Under the pieces are notes generated by a model. It did not search any database, was not told where the DNA came from, and saw nothing but the letters and a program-made list of their open reading frames with translations. From Micrasema longulum (taxonomy: Eukaryota > Arthropoda > Insecta > Trichoptera > Brachycentridae): a DNA stretch of 64,000 nt. Below are positions 53,093 to 63,758 of this stretch, in pieces (position 1 is the first letter of the stretch; each line of letters starts with the position of its first letter). The stretch spans positions 1 through 64,000 of the forward strand of contig JAGVSM010002401.1 of the NCBI GenBank assembly GCA_022494885.1. Direction: 5' to 3'. The position numbers and the translations under genes were made by a program.

Positions 53093-53538
53093 TACGAGGA
53101 GTGTTCTAAAAATAACGGGAATTTTTAAATTTCATGGGTTTGGAGAGTCCGAGTGTCAAATTATATTTTATTTTTATGTTGGTATACCAGGAGCTGAAGT
53201 ATGCTTACATTTTAAACTATATTTATTGTTTTTTTTTATGTAGCAGCTGTTAAGGTTAGACTTGTTGTTATGAGCTAGGCGATTTTTGTTTGTTAAAAAA
53301 AATGGAGTAAAGAATTTGTATCAAATTTTGTGTAAAAAATTAAATAAAGTGTGTGAAGTGTTTACAAAGGTCTATAATGAGTCTTTTATGAGTTAAATGA
53401 GAGTTAACGCGTGGTATAAGCATTTCTAAGATACCGTGAAGACGTTGAAGATGACGAACGGCCTAGACGCCCCAGCACATCAACAACCGATGATAACATG
53501 GAAACTGTGAGTGAAATGATAATGGACGATCGCCAACA
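53093..53538 (+). mobile_element. Mariner-family transposon, 5' fragment
   Basis: It starts with a mariner-type terminal repeat (TACGAGGAGTGTTCTAAAAA then TAACGGGAA). Frames downstream encode N-terminal transposase pieces: RISNFV, RVYEWYK-like remnants (MRVNAWYKHF), then REDVEDDERPRRPSTST and ETVSEMIMDDR. The ED(D)ERPGRPSTS block between the HTH and catalytic domains is a mariner signature. Several frameshifts are present and the element breaks off at 53538. No catalytic part or right TIR is seen. It differs from the mariner at 14695-15498. Confidence 0.82.
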
Positions 53539-54066
53539 AAAATAAAAAATTAACAAATAATTACAAAAAAATGATAATAATTATTCGTAATATTTATTTC
53601 CTTCCACTAACTCTTAAAGCTTGCATTGTCCAGATTGTAATCAAGCAAAAGTCACTTAATGAAATTTTAGTCACCTTACCTCGTCAAAAAACTTTCAGAT
53701 ATTCAGAAGGAAAATAAACAAATGGAATTTGTTAAAAATGGATTTTGTGTACATAAAACCTGCAAAACATTTATCTGATTTTTCCTTTATCTCTAAGCTT
53801 TGTTTTTTTGTGATGTTTTTTGGGTCAATGACTTTAACCAGAACGGCAACGATATATTATGCATTTGATTTAGATAGCAACTATTAATAACTAGGAGCAT
53901 AAAATTAAGAATGACTCTATACAGGTTGTGTCTAGTGGATTATTTATTGTTTATATGGATAAAAAAGATGAATTACTAAAAAAAAATTACAAAAATGACA
54001 CATTTTAACGTCCTCTAAGAAAAGCGATTTATGTTAACTTTATATTAAAAATTGTTATACATTTAG
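53539..54066. other. AT-rich stretch, nothing recognised
   Basis: No family or ORF is recognised. Confidence 0.35.
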
Positions 54067-54290
54067 TCCGCCACGTGGTCGAATAATCAGCACGTTTGTA
54101 TACCATGCAGGATGTCTCGGGTTTGATTATGAACTTTTTTTGCACTGAAATATCTGATAGACCAAGAACTGGAACCCAAGGCGTAAAATTAATCATTTCA
54201 CCTTCATGTTACGAAAATAATCAATATATGCTGCATTTGGTGTACCAATGCAGTGCGCTATTCACTATTAAGCGCTAAAAGTGAAAAATG
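54067..54290 (+). mobile_element. SINE-A copy, short linker
   Basis: Head CCGCCACGTGGTCGAATAAT then CAGCACG, CATGCAGGATGTCTCGGGTT, body GAACTGGAACCCAAGGCGTA, TTTCACCTTCATGTTACGAA, ATGCTGCATTTGGTGTACCA and TTCACTATTAAGCGC. The linker between head and body has lost about 40 bases. The ORF across it (54096-54278) is SINE-derived. Confidence 0.75.
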
Positions 54291-54477
54291 AAGAAAAAAT
54301 AAATATTATTCGTCTTGTTCAATACAGAATGTTAGTCCATAGAAATTGGAACTTTCGTGCACATCATTTGTATTTTTTCTTCAAGACAACAGACTAAGGG
54401 ATTTAATTACAGTGATAAATCACATTACAAACAAACGCCGACATGAAACGAGAAAATTGTGAACAGACGAAAATTGA

Positions 54478-54920
54478 TGGCATAAGGAATACCTTACACT
54501 GATGATGATCAACTATTCACAGAAGAAGAGATAGAAGACATTAAAACAAATATAATTTCGAGTACGGCGCGGAGAGAGAATTACTTCACCGCTGATATTT
54601 GCCTTAATTTTTTTAAACTCGTATAGTTTATTAGTAACAGGTACATATGTTTAATTAATGTCTGAGAATACGTCATTTTTGAACTCGCTGGGAAATCGCA
54701 ATGATCATAGTTATTTCAAAACCGGGAAAACATGACTATGCAAGACCTCAAATCCTACAGACTGATTGGCCTCATTTTTGTGTTTGGTAAAGTGCTGGAA
54801 AAAATAATCATAAAAAAAATCGCATTCCAAAACACCCAAGCAGGAACATCACATTTAATTTTAGCCATCTTACCGGGAATCAAACCACAAACCCTGAAAA
54901 TGCGAGTTAAAAGTCAATAA
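54478..54920 (+). mobile_element. R1-clade LINE, N-terminal RT segment
   Basis: Frames give TDDDQLFTEEEIEDIKTN then ENYFTADICL (54505-54605). After a degraded gap comes MIIVISKPGK (54700 on), and then the frame 54732-54920 gives LKSYRLIGLIFVFGKVLEKI and I..KIAFQNTQAGTSH. The (F)TEEE(I)...AP(GE)D..TADIC...KPGK..Y..P.SYR.I.L..VFGK.LEK progression is that of R1-clade reverse transcriptases, upstream of the catalytic palm. At least two frameshifts are present, with neither endonuclease nor palm. The R1 clade is essentially arthropod-specific, which helps place the source organism. Confidence 0.75.
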
Positions 54921-55761
54921 TAATATTTATGCTTTATTTTTGTTAGTTACATTTCTAAATATTTGAATAGTTTTTATAATATTCGTATATTTTATACAGC
55001 ATTTTCATTACTAAAGTTCATTTTACTGTTTATTTTTATTTCTCTATGTAGTATTTATAAAAATTAAAGGCTGTTTGTGTATGTTGTTATATATATAGTT
55101 AATATGTTAAAGCCTTAATGACGTTAAAATTTATGAAAACAATAAATAAAACATTGAACATTACTTTCGTGATGTGCCTGCTTAAGGAAGAGGAAAAAAA
55201 GGCTAAATACAGTGGCGGTGTGGCGCGCATAGAACCTACCAACCAAAGTATGAAAACTGACTAGTCGAGAACCTTCTGCGCCTCAAGGTTATATACCCAT
55301 ACAATATCCAAAGTAAATTACTATCAATTCCAATTTGTTTGCTTGTTAATATTGTTCTCTGTGTACCGATACAGACAGAAAATCAATTAACTACACAAGA
55401 AAATCACGTTTGTGCGTTATGTTGATTTTAATTATATTTATTATTTGTAACTCCTGTTTGTCATTGACAATGAATGATACTTAAATATATTGATTATGTT
55501 CCTATTGAATAGAATTCTTTAAACTAATTAGATATTTAGAAAAAAAAAGCTGCCGAAGTTTGGGATTATTAGAAATTACAGGAATATATCACTTTAACTG
55601 CTAATGTAAACCTCGTAAATCCCGTAATTGAATAAGCTTTGCCCTAAACTTTCATATTTTTGTATTTATTACATATATTTTCGTATTAGAACTTGTAAAC
55701 AAGAAGTGATCGTTGGAAATGATATCTGATTCTTAATATTCCTAAAAATTATTATCAGCCA
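54921..55761. other. AT-rich stretch, nothing recognised
   Basis: No family or ORF is recognised; 55195-55320 is slightly GC-richer. Confidence 0.35.
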
Positions 55762-55880
55762 AATCAACAATATTTTGAGTTTGTCCAAATTTTTGTAAAC
55801 AAGGACTGCATTCAACTACCCGGGGAGCTGTTTATATTAACATATTACAACAGAGATGAAGAACATTTAAGATAAGATAA
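55762..55880 (+). mobile_element. MITE-B 5' end
   Basis: TCAACAATATTTTGAGTTTG, TCCAAATTTTTGTAAACAAG, CATTCAACTACCCGGGGAGC and ATATTACAACAGAGATGAAG match the start of 50376-50590, including the terminal repeat. The copy breaks off after AACATTTAAGAT. Confidence 0.65.
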
Positions 55881-56111
55881 TATAGAATCATAATAATATA
55901 GAATATAGAAACATATAATCAGCCTAATGTTTTTTTTAAAGTTTTGGTCTGAAATTACTCCGCATGTGACGTCACCAGTTCTCTTCGGTGAGTTCTGTTG
56001 AGTAGTAAATTAGCTTCCGGAAATATATCACAACACTCTATCATCGCTTGATTCGGAAGAACTAGTGACGTCGTTCAAAGCAGTTCGTTTTTATTAATAT
56101 TGAACCTTCAC

Positions 56112-56285
56112 TCCCGCGGGCTCTCGCCGCCCTGGAAGGCCGTCGATGTCGATTTTTTGTCTTTCGGAACTTGGGAACGCGAGATTGACATGGCATGAGA
56201 CAAGAGTGGTGGATGGCGATAGGGTCTCCTTGAGTTGTTTAGAGATGGCCACGTGCTCCATTTAGTACCGGGCGTGGAAAAATAA
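56112..56285. repeat. Dispersed repeat F, copy 2
   Basis: Counterpart of 211-371, with GGGCTCTCGCCGCC, CCGTCGATGTCGATTTTTTG, GAACGCGAGATTGACATGG, TGGCGATAGGGTCTCCTTGA and CACGTGCTCC. The minus frame over it (56108-56353) is 81 codons without a motif. The upstream part 55955-56100 is also slightly GC-rich and might belong to the element. Confidence 0.55.
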
Positions 56286-56894
56286 GGCAACTGAAGATGA
56301 CTGTAAACGTCCCACTGTAATCGGAGCCCTGGTAGCAAATCGTGACATATCACGGTCGGATCTTATCAGACGCAAAAAAGTTTCACTGTTGAATCATTTT
56401 TTGTTGAAGACAACCTGTTTTATTCGTTAATATTGACAGATAATGTTAATTGAATAACAAAATAACTCAGTTAAATAAAAAAGGATAGCAAGCTTAATTT
56501 TAATAGGTTTACAAAAATGAATTTAATAAATTTGTAAATATAGCAAATTGCTCTGTCAATTTATTTATATGTATATTCTCACATATAAAAAAACAAAAAC
56601 TATGGGGTTAAGTATTCTCAACACGGGTGACCCCAGAGAAGAAAAAAAATTTTTAGTCATATTTTATATAATGCAAAATAATTTATAAATTACAAATAGA
56701 AAAATTGTTAAATTCAGTGCAAAAAATCAAAATTTATTATTAGCGTAATATTATTTTATCCTGTTGGCAAAACAGTAAGCAAACATATAAACTACTGTCT
56801 AGTGTTTAATCTCACTAGATAAAGTAAATACCTGTTCTAAAATAGACAGCATTTTTTTTTAAATTCAAAATACAGCAAATTATTATATTTTTTT
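56286..56894. other. AT-rich stretch, nothing recognised
   Basis: No family or ORF is recognised. Confidence 0.35.
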
Positions 56895-57035
56895 TATTTA
56901 ATGCACAAAATACACAATTTTATCATTGAGCACAATTATATATTTTTTTATGTCCCGACTTGTCAGAAAATTCCGTGTTAAGTCGAGACTCTTTTATACA
57001 TAAAACAAAAACACTTATTAACATATTAAACAATG
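56895..57035 (+). repeat. Dispersed repeat I, copy 2
   Basis: TTTAATGCACAAAATACACA, TTTTATCATTGAGCACAATT, CCGTGTTAAGTCGAGACTCT and AACACTTATTAACATATTAA correspond to 48910-49060. No SINE follows here. Confidence 0.6.
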
Positions 57036-57839
57036 TACACAATAATCAAAACAATATACAAAATAATAATAGAAAAATATAAATAATAAACATTTATACA
57101 TATTGAAAAATAAAATGCAGAAAAGTTACATTATAATACATGCGAAATTGAATAAAACATAAATATACGATAATCTTTTTTAAAAAATTGGATCTAATAC
57201 ATTGAAGTTTGATGAGTTATTGACTTTTAGCGTTTTCGTTGTAAAGATTTTTATTTTAAAATAAAATACAATATTCATCGGCCTCATTGTATGTTTCAAA
57301 GTTTATGAAATATTTATGTTTTTTAAGAATTCGAATCATATTAATGACATTCATAAGTTTACAGTCTTCGGTGACATTAATTAGCCATCAGTTTCGTAAA
57401 TAAATTTCTTAACAATACTTTCAAATTGTCTTTCCATAAAAATTTCCAAACATTTTTACGTGTCGTTATTATACAAAGCGGCTCAGAGCGAAGATCACTT
57501 TGATACAATATTCAATTGACTCCTAATATAAATGTGTGTCTCCAACACCGCGTGGGTGTGTACACTCACAAAAGTATTGAAATTATATTCTATAACACGT
57601 TAACTATGTAATATTTTCAATAATATTTCTACTATTCGAATTAAAACAGGTACAATGGCGTCTAAAGCGGTTAAATTTCATAATCTCGTACGTGCTGGTC
57701 CAATCTCAAAGACACTAAAAGCCAGATTGTTTCAAATAATTTTGATGGGGGGCCGCTCAAGCTTTTCGTATTCAAGGAATATAATATGTTATACAAACAA
57801 ATCAAACATTACATTGTTTCTCCGTAGGAGAAGACAGAG

Positions 57840-57974
57840 ATGCTTGAACACCAAACTTTTCTTTCTTTCCATCCATATGATGTAATTGCTCCAAAAGTAT
57901 TTGATAATTTGATCCCAAATATAAAGGACTCAAAATATAAAACGAATTTTAAAATAAAAAGAACTGCATATTAA
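57840..57974 (+). mobile_element. LINE-P ORF2 C-terminus
   Basis: The plus frame reads EHQTFLSFHPYDVIAPKVF, then DNLIPNIKDSKYKTNFKIK, and stops at 57972-57974. The pattern F...P....AP+.FN.LP..I+.....F+.KLK is a LINE C-terminus. It is short and lacks other motifs, and the open frame just upstream (57655-57885) is in another phase. Confidence 0.45.
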
Positions 57975-58984
57975 AATAGCGTAGCGAGAGATTTTTTTGA
58001 AAAATGTATGTAGATTAATAAACGTATTACTTTAAATAATTGGTACACATATTGCTTATATTTTTATGTATTACATTACTTTATATTTGATTTTTTAATT
58101 ACATATTTTACTATGTTATTTATGTTAAGGTAACATTGCGAATTCCTAGCACATACGTATGTTTATATACTTTATATTTATATTTGCATGATAATTAAAT
58201 TTTTACACTTGATTAGCTGTGCATTTATAATTAAGTGGTTTCAGTCTTTTTTTTGTTATTGTTATATAAATTTAGAACTACTTATACTTTAAAACGAAAA
58301 TCTCCATCTATGAACAGGCTAAGCCATGTTAGATAGAGACTATTTTCACCAAAAGACGCTCAGTATTCATTTTCTAATCCACTAGTTTTAAATAAATATA
58401 TTTAAAAATAAAAAAAAAAACAATACCTAGATTCCTTTACTGATCATTCCGACCTTTTACTTTCCATTTTCAGTATGTACACTTTTGTTGAATTAACTTG
58501 TCATGTTTTTTTAGTTTTTCTCGTTTTGTGCATCAATCAACATTCGTGTTGTAAATATTTTGAGCGGTATATGTCCAAACATACACAACGCCTTTTAATT
58601 TGTCGAATTAGTTACATCAGTTTTGCATATTACACAGATCTCAAAATTTATGCAACCGTCCTAGATAGTTTTATCACACATTCTACTTAAATAATGCATA
58701 TCAACAGCATTAGGCATACATAAATTTTGTTTTTCCAATTCTATTCTACACTAGAAAATGTCAGTATTTAAACCTGTTTACCAGTTGCATATTTTCGTAA
58801 AAAAAAGTTAATAAGTTAATTGAAAGAAATCAAGACATGGGCATCGTTGTAAACTTATTTGCGTGAAACTGCAATGAACAATTAATTAATAAAAGTTAAA
58901 AGTTACTCATTATTTTTTTTTAAATACCAACATATTTTTAATTTATTCCAAAATAAAATTAAACAATAAAGTATTTTTTTAAGG
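57975..58984. other. AT-rich stretch, possibly LINE 3' UTR at start
   Basis: No family or coding motif is recognised. ORF 58475-58690 is chance-like. Confidence 0.35.
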
Positions 58985-59161
58985 TTAATCTGGACATAAA
59001 ATATTGGTTTAAATGTATTTCTATACCGAAAAATAATAGTTTTTCTGGATTGATCATCTTACCTTCAAGTAACAAATTACCTGAGACATGCTGCATTTGA
59101 TGTTTCAGTGCAGTGGCCAATGCACCACTGGGAGAGGAAAATGAAATTGTGATGATGACGA
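58985..59161 (+). mobile_element. SINE-A fragment (body and tail)
   Basis: A diverged linker (ACATAAAATATTGGTTTAAA) is followed by GATTGATCATCTTACCTTCA, AGTAACAAATTACC, ACATGCTGCATTTGATG, CAATGCACCACTGGGAGAGG and a GTGATGATGAC tail. The head is missing. Confidence 0.68.
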
Positions 59162-59949
59162 AATTTACGCTTACTGTTGCCAAACAGTCTCCAAGTGGAT
59201 CAAAAGATCCATTAAGTTCGCCTTCTCCTGGCGAGTCTATCTGATTTCCTTATTAATAAAGCGAATCTAAATAGTTCTCAAAACAGGCCACAGCCAATTT
59301 TTATATGTTATAAACATAAAAATCTTTAAAAAAAATATTTCAAGTAAATTTTGAAGTATGTTTATTATTTTTTTGAAGTAAACAAATGAATTACTACCCA
59401 TTTGAAGTATATGCATGCACGTTAGAGCAAGGTTAAAATAATGCAACTCCCAGAACCAAAATATGTAGAAATATTGGTAGGCACTAACGCGGATAGTACA
59501 AAATAACTTGAGAGACCTCACGTGGCCCGCGAGCTTCGGCTTGGACTAGCCTAATCTAGTATGTCATTTCAATAGGAAATTTATTGACCTTATGAATCAA
59601 GTTTGTATAAGGTTGAGGATTAATAGTTTGTAATTTATGGTTTAATTTTCGGTTTCCACTCCAGCTTAGTTTCTTGTACGCTATATATTTCATGCGACAT
59701 ATTTTTAAAAGGATTATCGTTCACTTTACGGAATAAATTAGTGTCAATTCATTAAGTCTGATATATTATTAACATAAATAGGATAAGAACATATTTTGCT
59801 TGCTTGAAGTGATTCTTCATAAGTATAATTACTTTTACATTAATATATAAAAACACACGCGTCAGTTTAAACAACAACAAAAAAATGCAATAAGATAAAA
59901 ATACTAATTAATTAATACAACAAAGGATTTTACAGTTTTATTCAGTTTT
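59162..59949. other. AT-rich stretch, nothing recognised
   Basis: No family or ORF is recognised. Confidence 0.35.
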
Positions 59950-60170
59950 ATTCATTGTTTTTATAAATGTAAATAATATTATTAAGTCAGTATAAATATA
60001 ATCTTCACCAACAAGCTACAAAAAGTGGCTTGGTGGGATTTTAGTTTTAATAAAAATATAACAAGTGAAATTTTTTTAAATTGTATAAATGTATAATTAT
60101 GCTATTAAATCAAATAAAAAAAAAATTAAAAAAATATATATATTTTTTGTAAAATATTAAATTAGATTTA
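59950..60170 (+). mobile_element. LINE-M 3' tail
   Basis: ATTCATTGTTTTTATAAATG, AGTATAAATATAATCTTCAC, CAACAAGCTACAAAAAGTGG and CTTGGTGGGATTTTAGTTTT match the reverse complement of 40085-40260. It ends in an A/T-rich tail. No coding remains. Confidence 0.65.
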
Positions 60171-60231
60171 TCATGTTTAAAAACCTGTAAGAATTGTATT
60201 CTTATTCTTATTTTTAAATGTGAGTATCAGT

Positions 60232-60645
60232 GCTTTACAAGCTCTTGACGACACTGCGACCTATAAAAATCTGTAGTGACGTGTTCCCTTGAATAGCTCT
60301 CTCCCAGTAAGCCTAGGTCTTTAAAGAGCCTGTGGCTTCTGTGTGGAAGGTGAGAGTTCTCATTTTGCTTAATCTCTCCTTCTAGCCCAGATCAGTAAAG
60401 AATTGGGCTATTAGGTAAAAAACGAGCTCTTAAACATTTTCAAGTTTAACCAGTGGTCCCTCAAGGATGCGGCTTCTTTTATGAACAAAACCATCAAATC
60501 TAGAACTGCAGAACCTACATTTAAAAGTTTCTGAAAGGTTTACTCTAGCAAGGTCTGTAAGGGCTCTAGTGATAACCTTTACTTGATTTTTGCTGAGCTT
60601 TATTAAGTCAAAACCAAACCTTTGCGAGTACCCTTTTATATATTT
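60232..60645 (-). mobile_element. LINE-C C-terminus and 3' UTR
   Basis: The minus strand reads FGFDLIKLSKNQVKVITRAL, then a frame-shifted knuckle (FKCRFCSS), then HKRSRILEGPLVKLENV, and the common 3' UTR to about 60232 with an AATAAGAATAAG tail. The second Cys pair of the knuckle is lost in a deletion. Confidence 0.72.
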
Positions 60646-61009
60646 TATAGAGTTATTTAATGAATATTATGAAATCTTGTCATGTTTCGTCTCGCCTGGT
60701 TAGTGTAGTAATTATGTGATTTATCAAGTTGACCCTAAATTTGTCCCCAGTGTAATTTATCAAATGGTAAAGTAAGTCATTGTAGTGCTTAAGTCCAAAA
60801 CATGAGTCTTTTTTTTATTTTTTATTACATCCTCATTAAATTTCACCCTCATATTCTCAATAGGGTATGCAATGATTGTATTATTTAGAAAATGATTTTA
60901 AACAAACTAACGAACATTGAATGCCATATCACATACGAACAGACCTTGCTAGTTCTTCTATCATATATTTTCTCATGCACGCACGCTTATTTTTCATATT
61001 TTTTACACT
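60646..61009. other. AT-rich stretch, nothing recognised
   Basis: No family or ORF is recognised. Confidence 0.35.
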
Positions 61010-61090
61010 ATCGTCATCATCAACTTTCCGCAAATAATAGTGCACGTGAAGTTAGACTGATCATCCTAATTTCATTCAACCAAAATGCAC
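61010..61090. mobile_element. Rearranged SINE-A pieces
   Basis: ATCGTCATCATCAACTTTCC and GCAAATAATAGTGCAC look like a minus-oriented SINE-A tail. The adjoining TTAGACTGATCATCCTAATT and TCATTCAACCAAAATG look like plus-oriented body. The join suggests an internal deletion with inversion. Both pieces are short. Confidence 0.35.
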
Positions 61091-61159
61091 CACTACGTGC
61101 TGATAATGAATGCAAGAAACATACAAAAAAATATTGCCACTGTCATTGAATCATACTAA

Positions 61160-61310
61160 GGCCTCTCTTATATTTTTTATATACATTCCACACTCTAATA
61201 TACATTTTTTACATACACACTCTCTCTTATATACACATTCTCACTCGTGCATACATATTTTTCACATACAAACGTCACACACATACAATTATGCAAACTC
61301 TCTCCCTACG
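61160..61310. repeat. CA/CT-rich low-complexity stretch
   Basis: Irregular ACACTCTCTCTT, ATACACATTC and TCACACACATACA runs, similar in style to 3441-3535. The ORF across it (His/Ser/Thr/Tyr-rich) is an artefact of this composition. Confidence 0.55.
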
Positions 61311-62113
61311 TATTATGTGTGATTAAAAATAATAACAGTGGATTTTTCACAAGTATTGTTAATATACTTGTACTTTTTATTATGCGATAGCGGTAGAAAT
61401 TCCTGATAAAATAAAATAAGCAGTTTTGCAGAAAGGAGCACCTTTATTTACAGTTTAGGGGGAATAATTGAAAATTAATAAACCCTGTGAGACGACGCTA
61501 CAACACACGACGCTATCATAAATAAGAGTGATTTATGAAAGTGTTCGTAGGAAGCTTGGCGTTCTCAGGATGCTAATCATAACGTTTATGCCTGATATTT
61601 ACGGGCACAATTTATGATTATAGCTTAGGATAGCCATGCCATAACGCTCTCTAGTCTGTCAGAAACTTTAGCACTCAAAGAAAAAACAAGCGGAGTTGAA
61701 GGGTCAGGTCATTCGCAATATAGTGTACGTCATGCATGTTTGAGAACTACATATTTATACCGCAAATGTAACATTGGGCGTGTTAACATGCAGTTAAATG
61801 TTAGATACAGAAAAAAAATAATAGTATAAATAAAACACTTGACGAAAATTGAGACGGTTAAAAAGGTACACACAACTATTATCAAAAATGTTGACATACA
61901 CCAATTAATACCAGATTACAACACTTACACATTTAAAAATCAGGCACAGATGCAGAACAGTAAAAAATACTATGCAATGGACTTGCATTATAAATACTTA
62001 CTAACAACTTGAAAAATTATATATATGTATATTTTTTTAACCATTTTTTTTTTTTATTTGTGTTTTTTTTTTAAAGAGATATACTTGAGAAATACTTAAA
62101 TTGAAATTGAGTT
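61311..62113. other. AT-rich stretch, nothing recognised
   Basis: 61480-61720 has a moderately balanced composition but no motif. Confidence 0.3.
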
Positions 62114-62183
62114 GTGGCAGAGTTGGATTTGAACCTGGGACCTTTGGTCCATGAGTCCACAATACTACCACGGGATCACCACC
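62114..62183 (-). mobile_element. SINE-J tRNA-like head, copy 2
   Basis: The minus strand reads GGTGATCCCGTGGTAGTATT, TGGACTCATGGACCAAAGGT, then CCCAGGTTCAAATCCAACTC (B-box variant). It aligns over its length with 12251-12315. A recognisable head with weak stems marks it as SINE-derived. Confidence 0.6.
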
Positions 62184-62229
62184 CGGTTTGGATATTAGGG
62201 ACTTATTATAATCAACATTAAAATACAAA

Positions 62230-62860
62230 TGAATTTGAGATGAATTGAATAATTCACTAAGATTCCAAAATAATTTCCAAATTCATAAATTCCAAACAAG
62301 TCCAAAAAGTTTTGTTTTCAAATGAATATTTTTTTTCAGTAATTTTAACGATGAACTTAAAACTATTATAACTAAAAGATATATCATAAAATAAATTCAA
62401 TGTAAATTTAAATATTATTTTTACACCGTAGTAAAAACAGCATTCTATTTTAATTATTACTATATTATCATTTTCTTTTTTTTTCTTAGTTTCAAATTTT
62501 TTTTTCTCATATTCGAACTTATATAATTTCAAACGACTGTATTATACGAGTATAACTACTTTTATGATTTTTTCGCTATTATTATTATTGATTTCACTTT
62601 TTTCATATGTATATATATGTGTGTGTACATCTTTGCATGTATTTATGTGTGTATGTATGCGCATATATTATTATAAATATCAACTACTGTAAATATAATT
62701 AAATATGAAAAAAATGTAAATGAATGCCTCGACAAGACGACACACAGGGAGATGTTGAAATTTTATGTGAAATTAATAAAAAAAATAAAAACCAAAAATA
62801 ACTAGAACAGTGTCAGTTAGTCTCTAAGAACAAGAGCTAGTCTCTTTTTAAAAAAAGTTT
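62230..62860 (+). mobile_element. LINE-L C-terminus and full 3' UTR
   Basis: Nucleotide alignment with 40800-41160: CACTAAGATTCCAAAATAAT, CAAACAAGTCCAAAAAGTTT, TAAAATAAATTCAATGTAAA, ACAGCATTCTATTTTAATTA and, at the end, CAGTGTCAGTTAGTCTCTAA. Between these, 62640-62790 carries the GCGCATATATTATTATAAAT...AATGAATGCCTCGAC part also found alone at 33703-33885. This copy has no intact coding frame but gives the order of the 3' UTR blocks. The minus ORF at 62257-62532 is its shadow. Confidence 0.7.
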
Positions 62861-63534
62861 ATTTATAAGATTAACTAAATATATAAAAGTAGATTGTAAT
62901 ATGTAAAGAAGTTAGCTACAGTTTAAAACATTAGGTACTCAGGTTAAGAATTGCAAACGCAAACCGAAACCTTCCGTATAATGTTTGTTGTTAACTAAAA
63001 ACCAAACCAAAAACTTGGAACGCTTTTGTTCTATGCAAAAGAGCTAAAGGGCTTCTCTAGCGAATTATTACTCCAAGGGTACTATCAGCCTTCTACTCAG
63101 TTTTTTCAAATGCACTAGGTTTATTTCTTTAAAAAAAATGGTTTATTGCCTATTAAGGTTTGCAAGACCTTAATTATAAAATATTTTGTGTCCCATTAAG
63201 ATTTAAAACATCAATACGATTTTAATAAAAATGTTTGAAATAACTTCTGTGGGTGGATAACGATCTTGAGAATCTTAAAGTAACTCAAGGATTGGCATTT
63301 GTATTGAGCCAGATTATCTTAAATAAAGAAAATAAATTTAGATAAATTTATCATCTGATTATTTCCAAACCACATCACCAAGAAAATACTCAATTGAACG
63401 AATGATCGACTACCAGTTAATAAAATGTTTTTATATTGAGTGTAATATTTTTTCAAAAAAGGTTTTCAATGACATGTTAGAAATTTTTAAATTCATGAAT
63501 TTGATGGTTTTATTGAAGGAAATATGAAAATATT
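62861..63534. other. AT-rich stretch, nothing recognised
   Basis: AACCGAAACCTTCCGTATAA at 62960 faintly resembles a reverse SINE-H head. Otherwise there is nothing. Confidence 0.3.
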
Positions 63535-63640
63535 TTTATTTGACATTGACTAGTTGATGTGACCATTTTACACACGATGTAACATTCACAATTTTGCTTA
63601 TGTCAAACATCCATATTTCTTCCATTTTTCATTCTGTTAA
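63535..63640 (+). mobile_element. MITE-B fragment (3' half)
   Basis: TAGTTGATGTGACCATTTTA, CACACGATGTAACATTCACA, ATTTTGCTTATGTCAAACAT and CCATATTTCTTCCATTTTTC correspond to the second half of 34950-35205. Confidence 0.65.
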
Positions 63641-63758
63641 TTGTTTTTAATTACTATTTTTTATATTTTTATTTGGTCTTAAAATAACACAAATATTTTA
63701 ATCATATGAATTTCCTAATACTTACTTAAATTTTGTTATCATTAAACCATATTTTATT

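Noticed and set aside
61160..61310. His/Ser/Thr-rich protein
   Set aside because: The frame is generated by CA/CT-rich low-complexity DNA.
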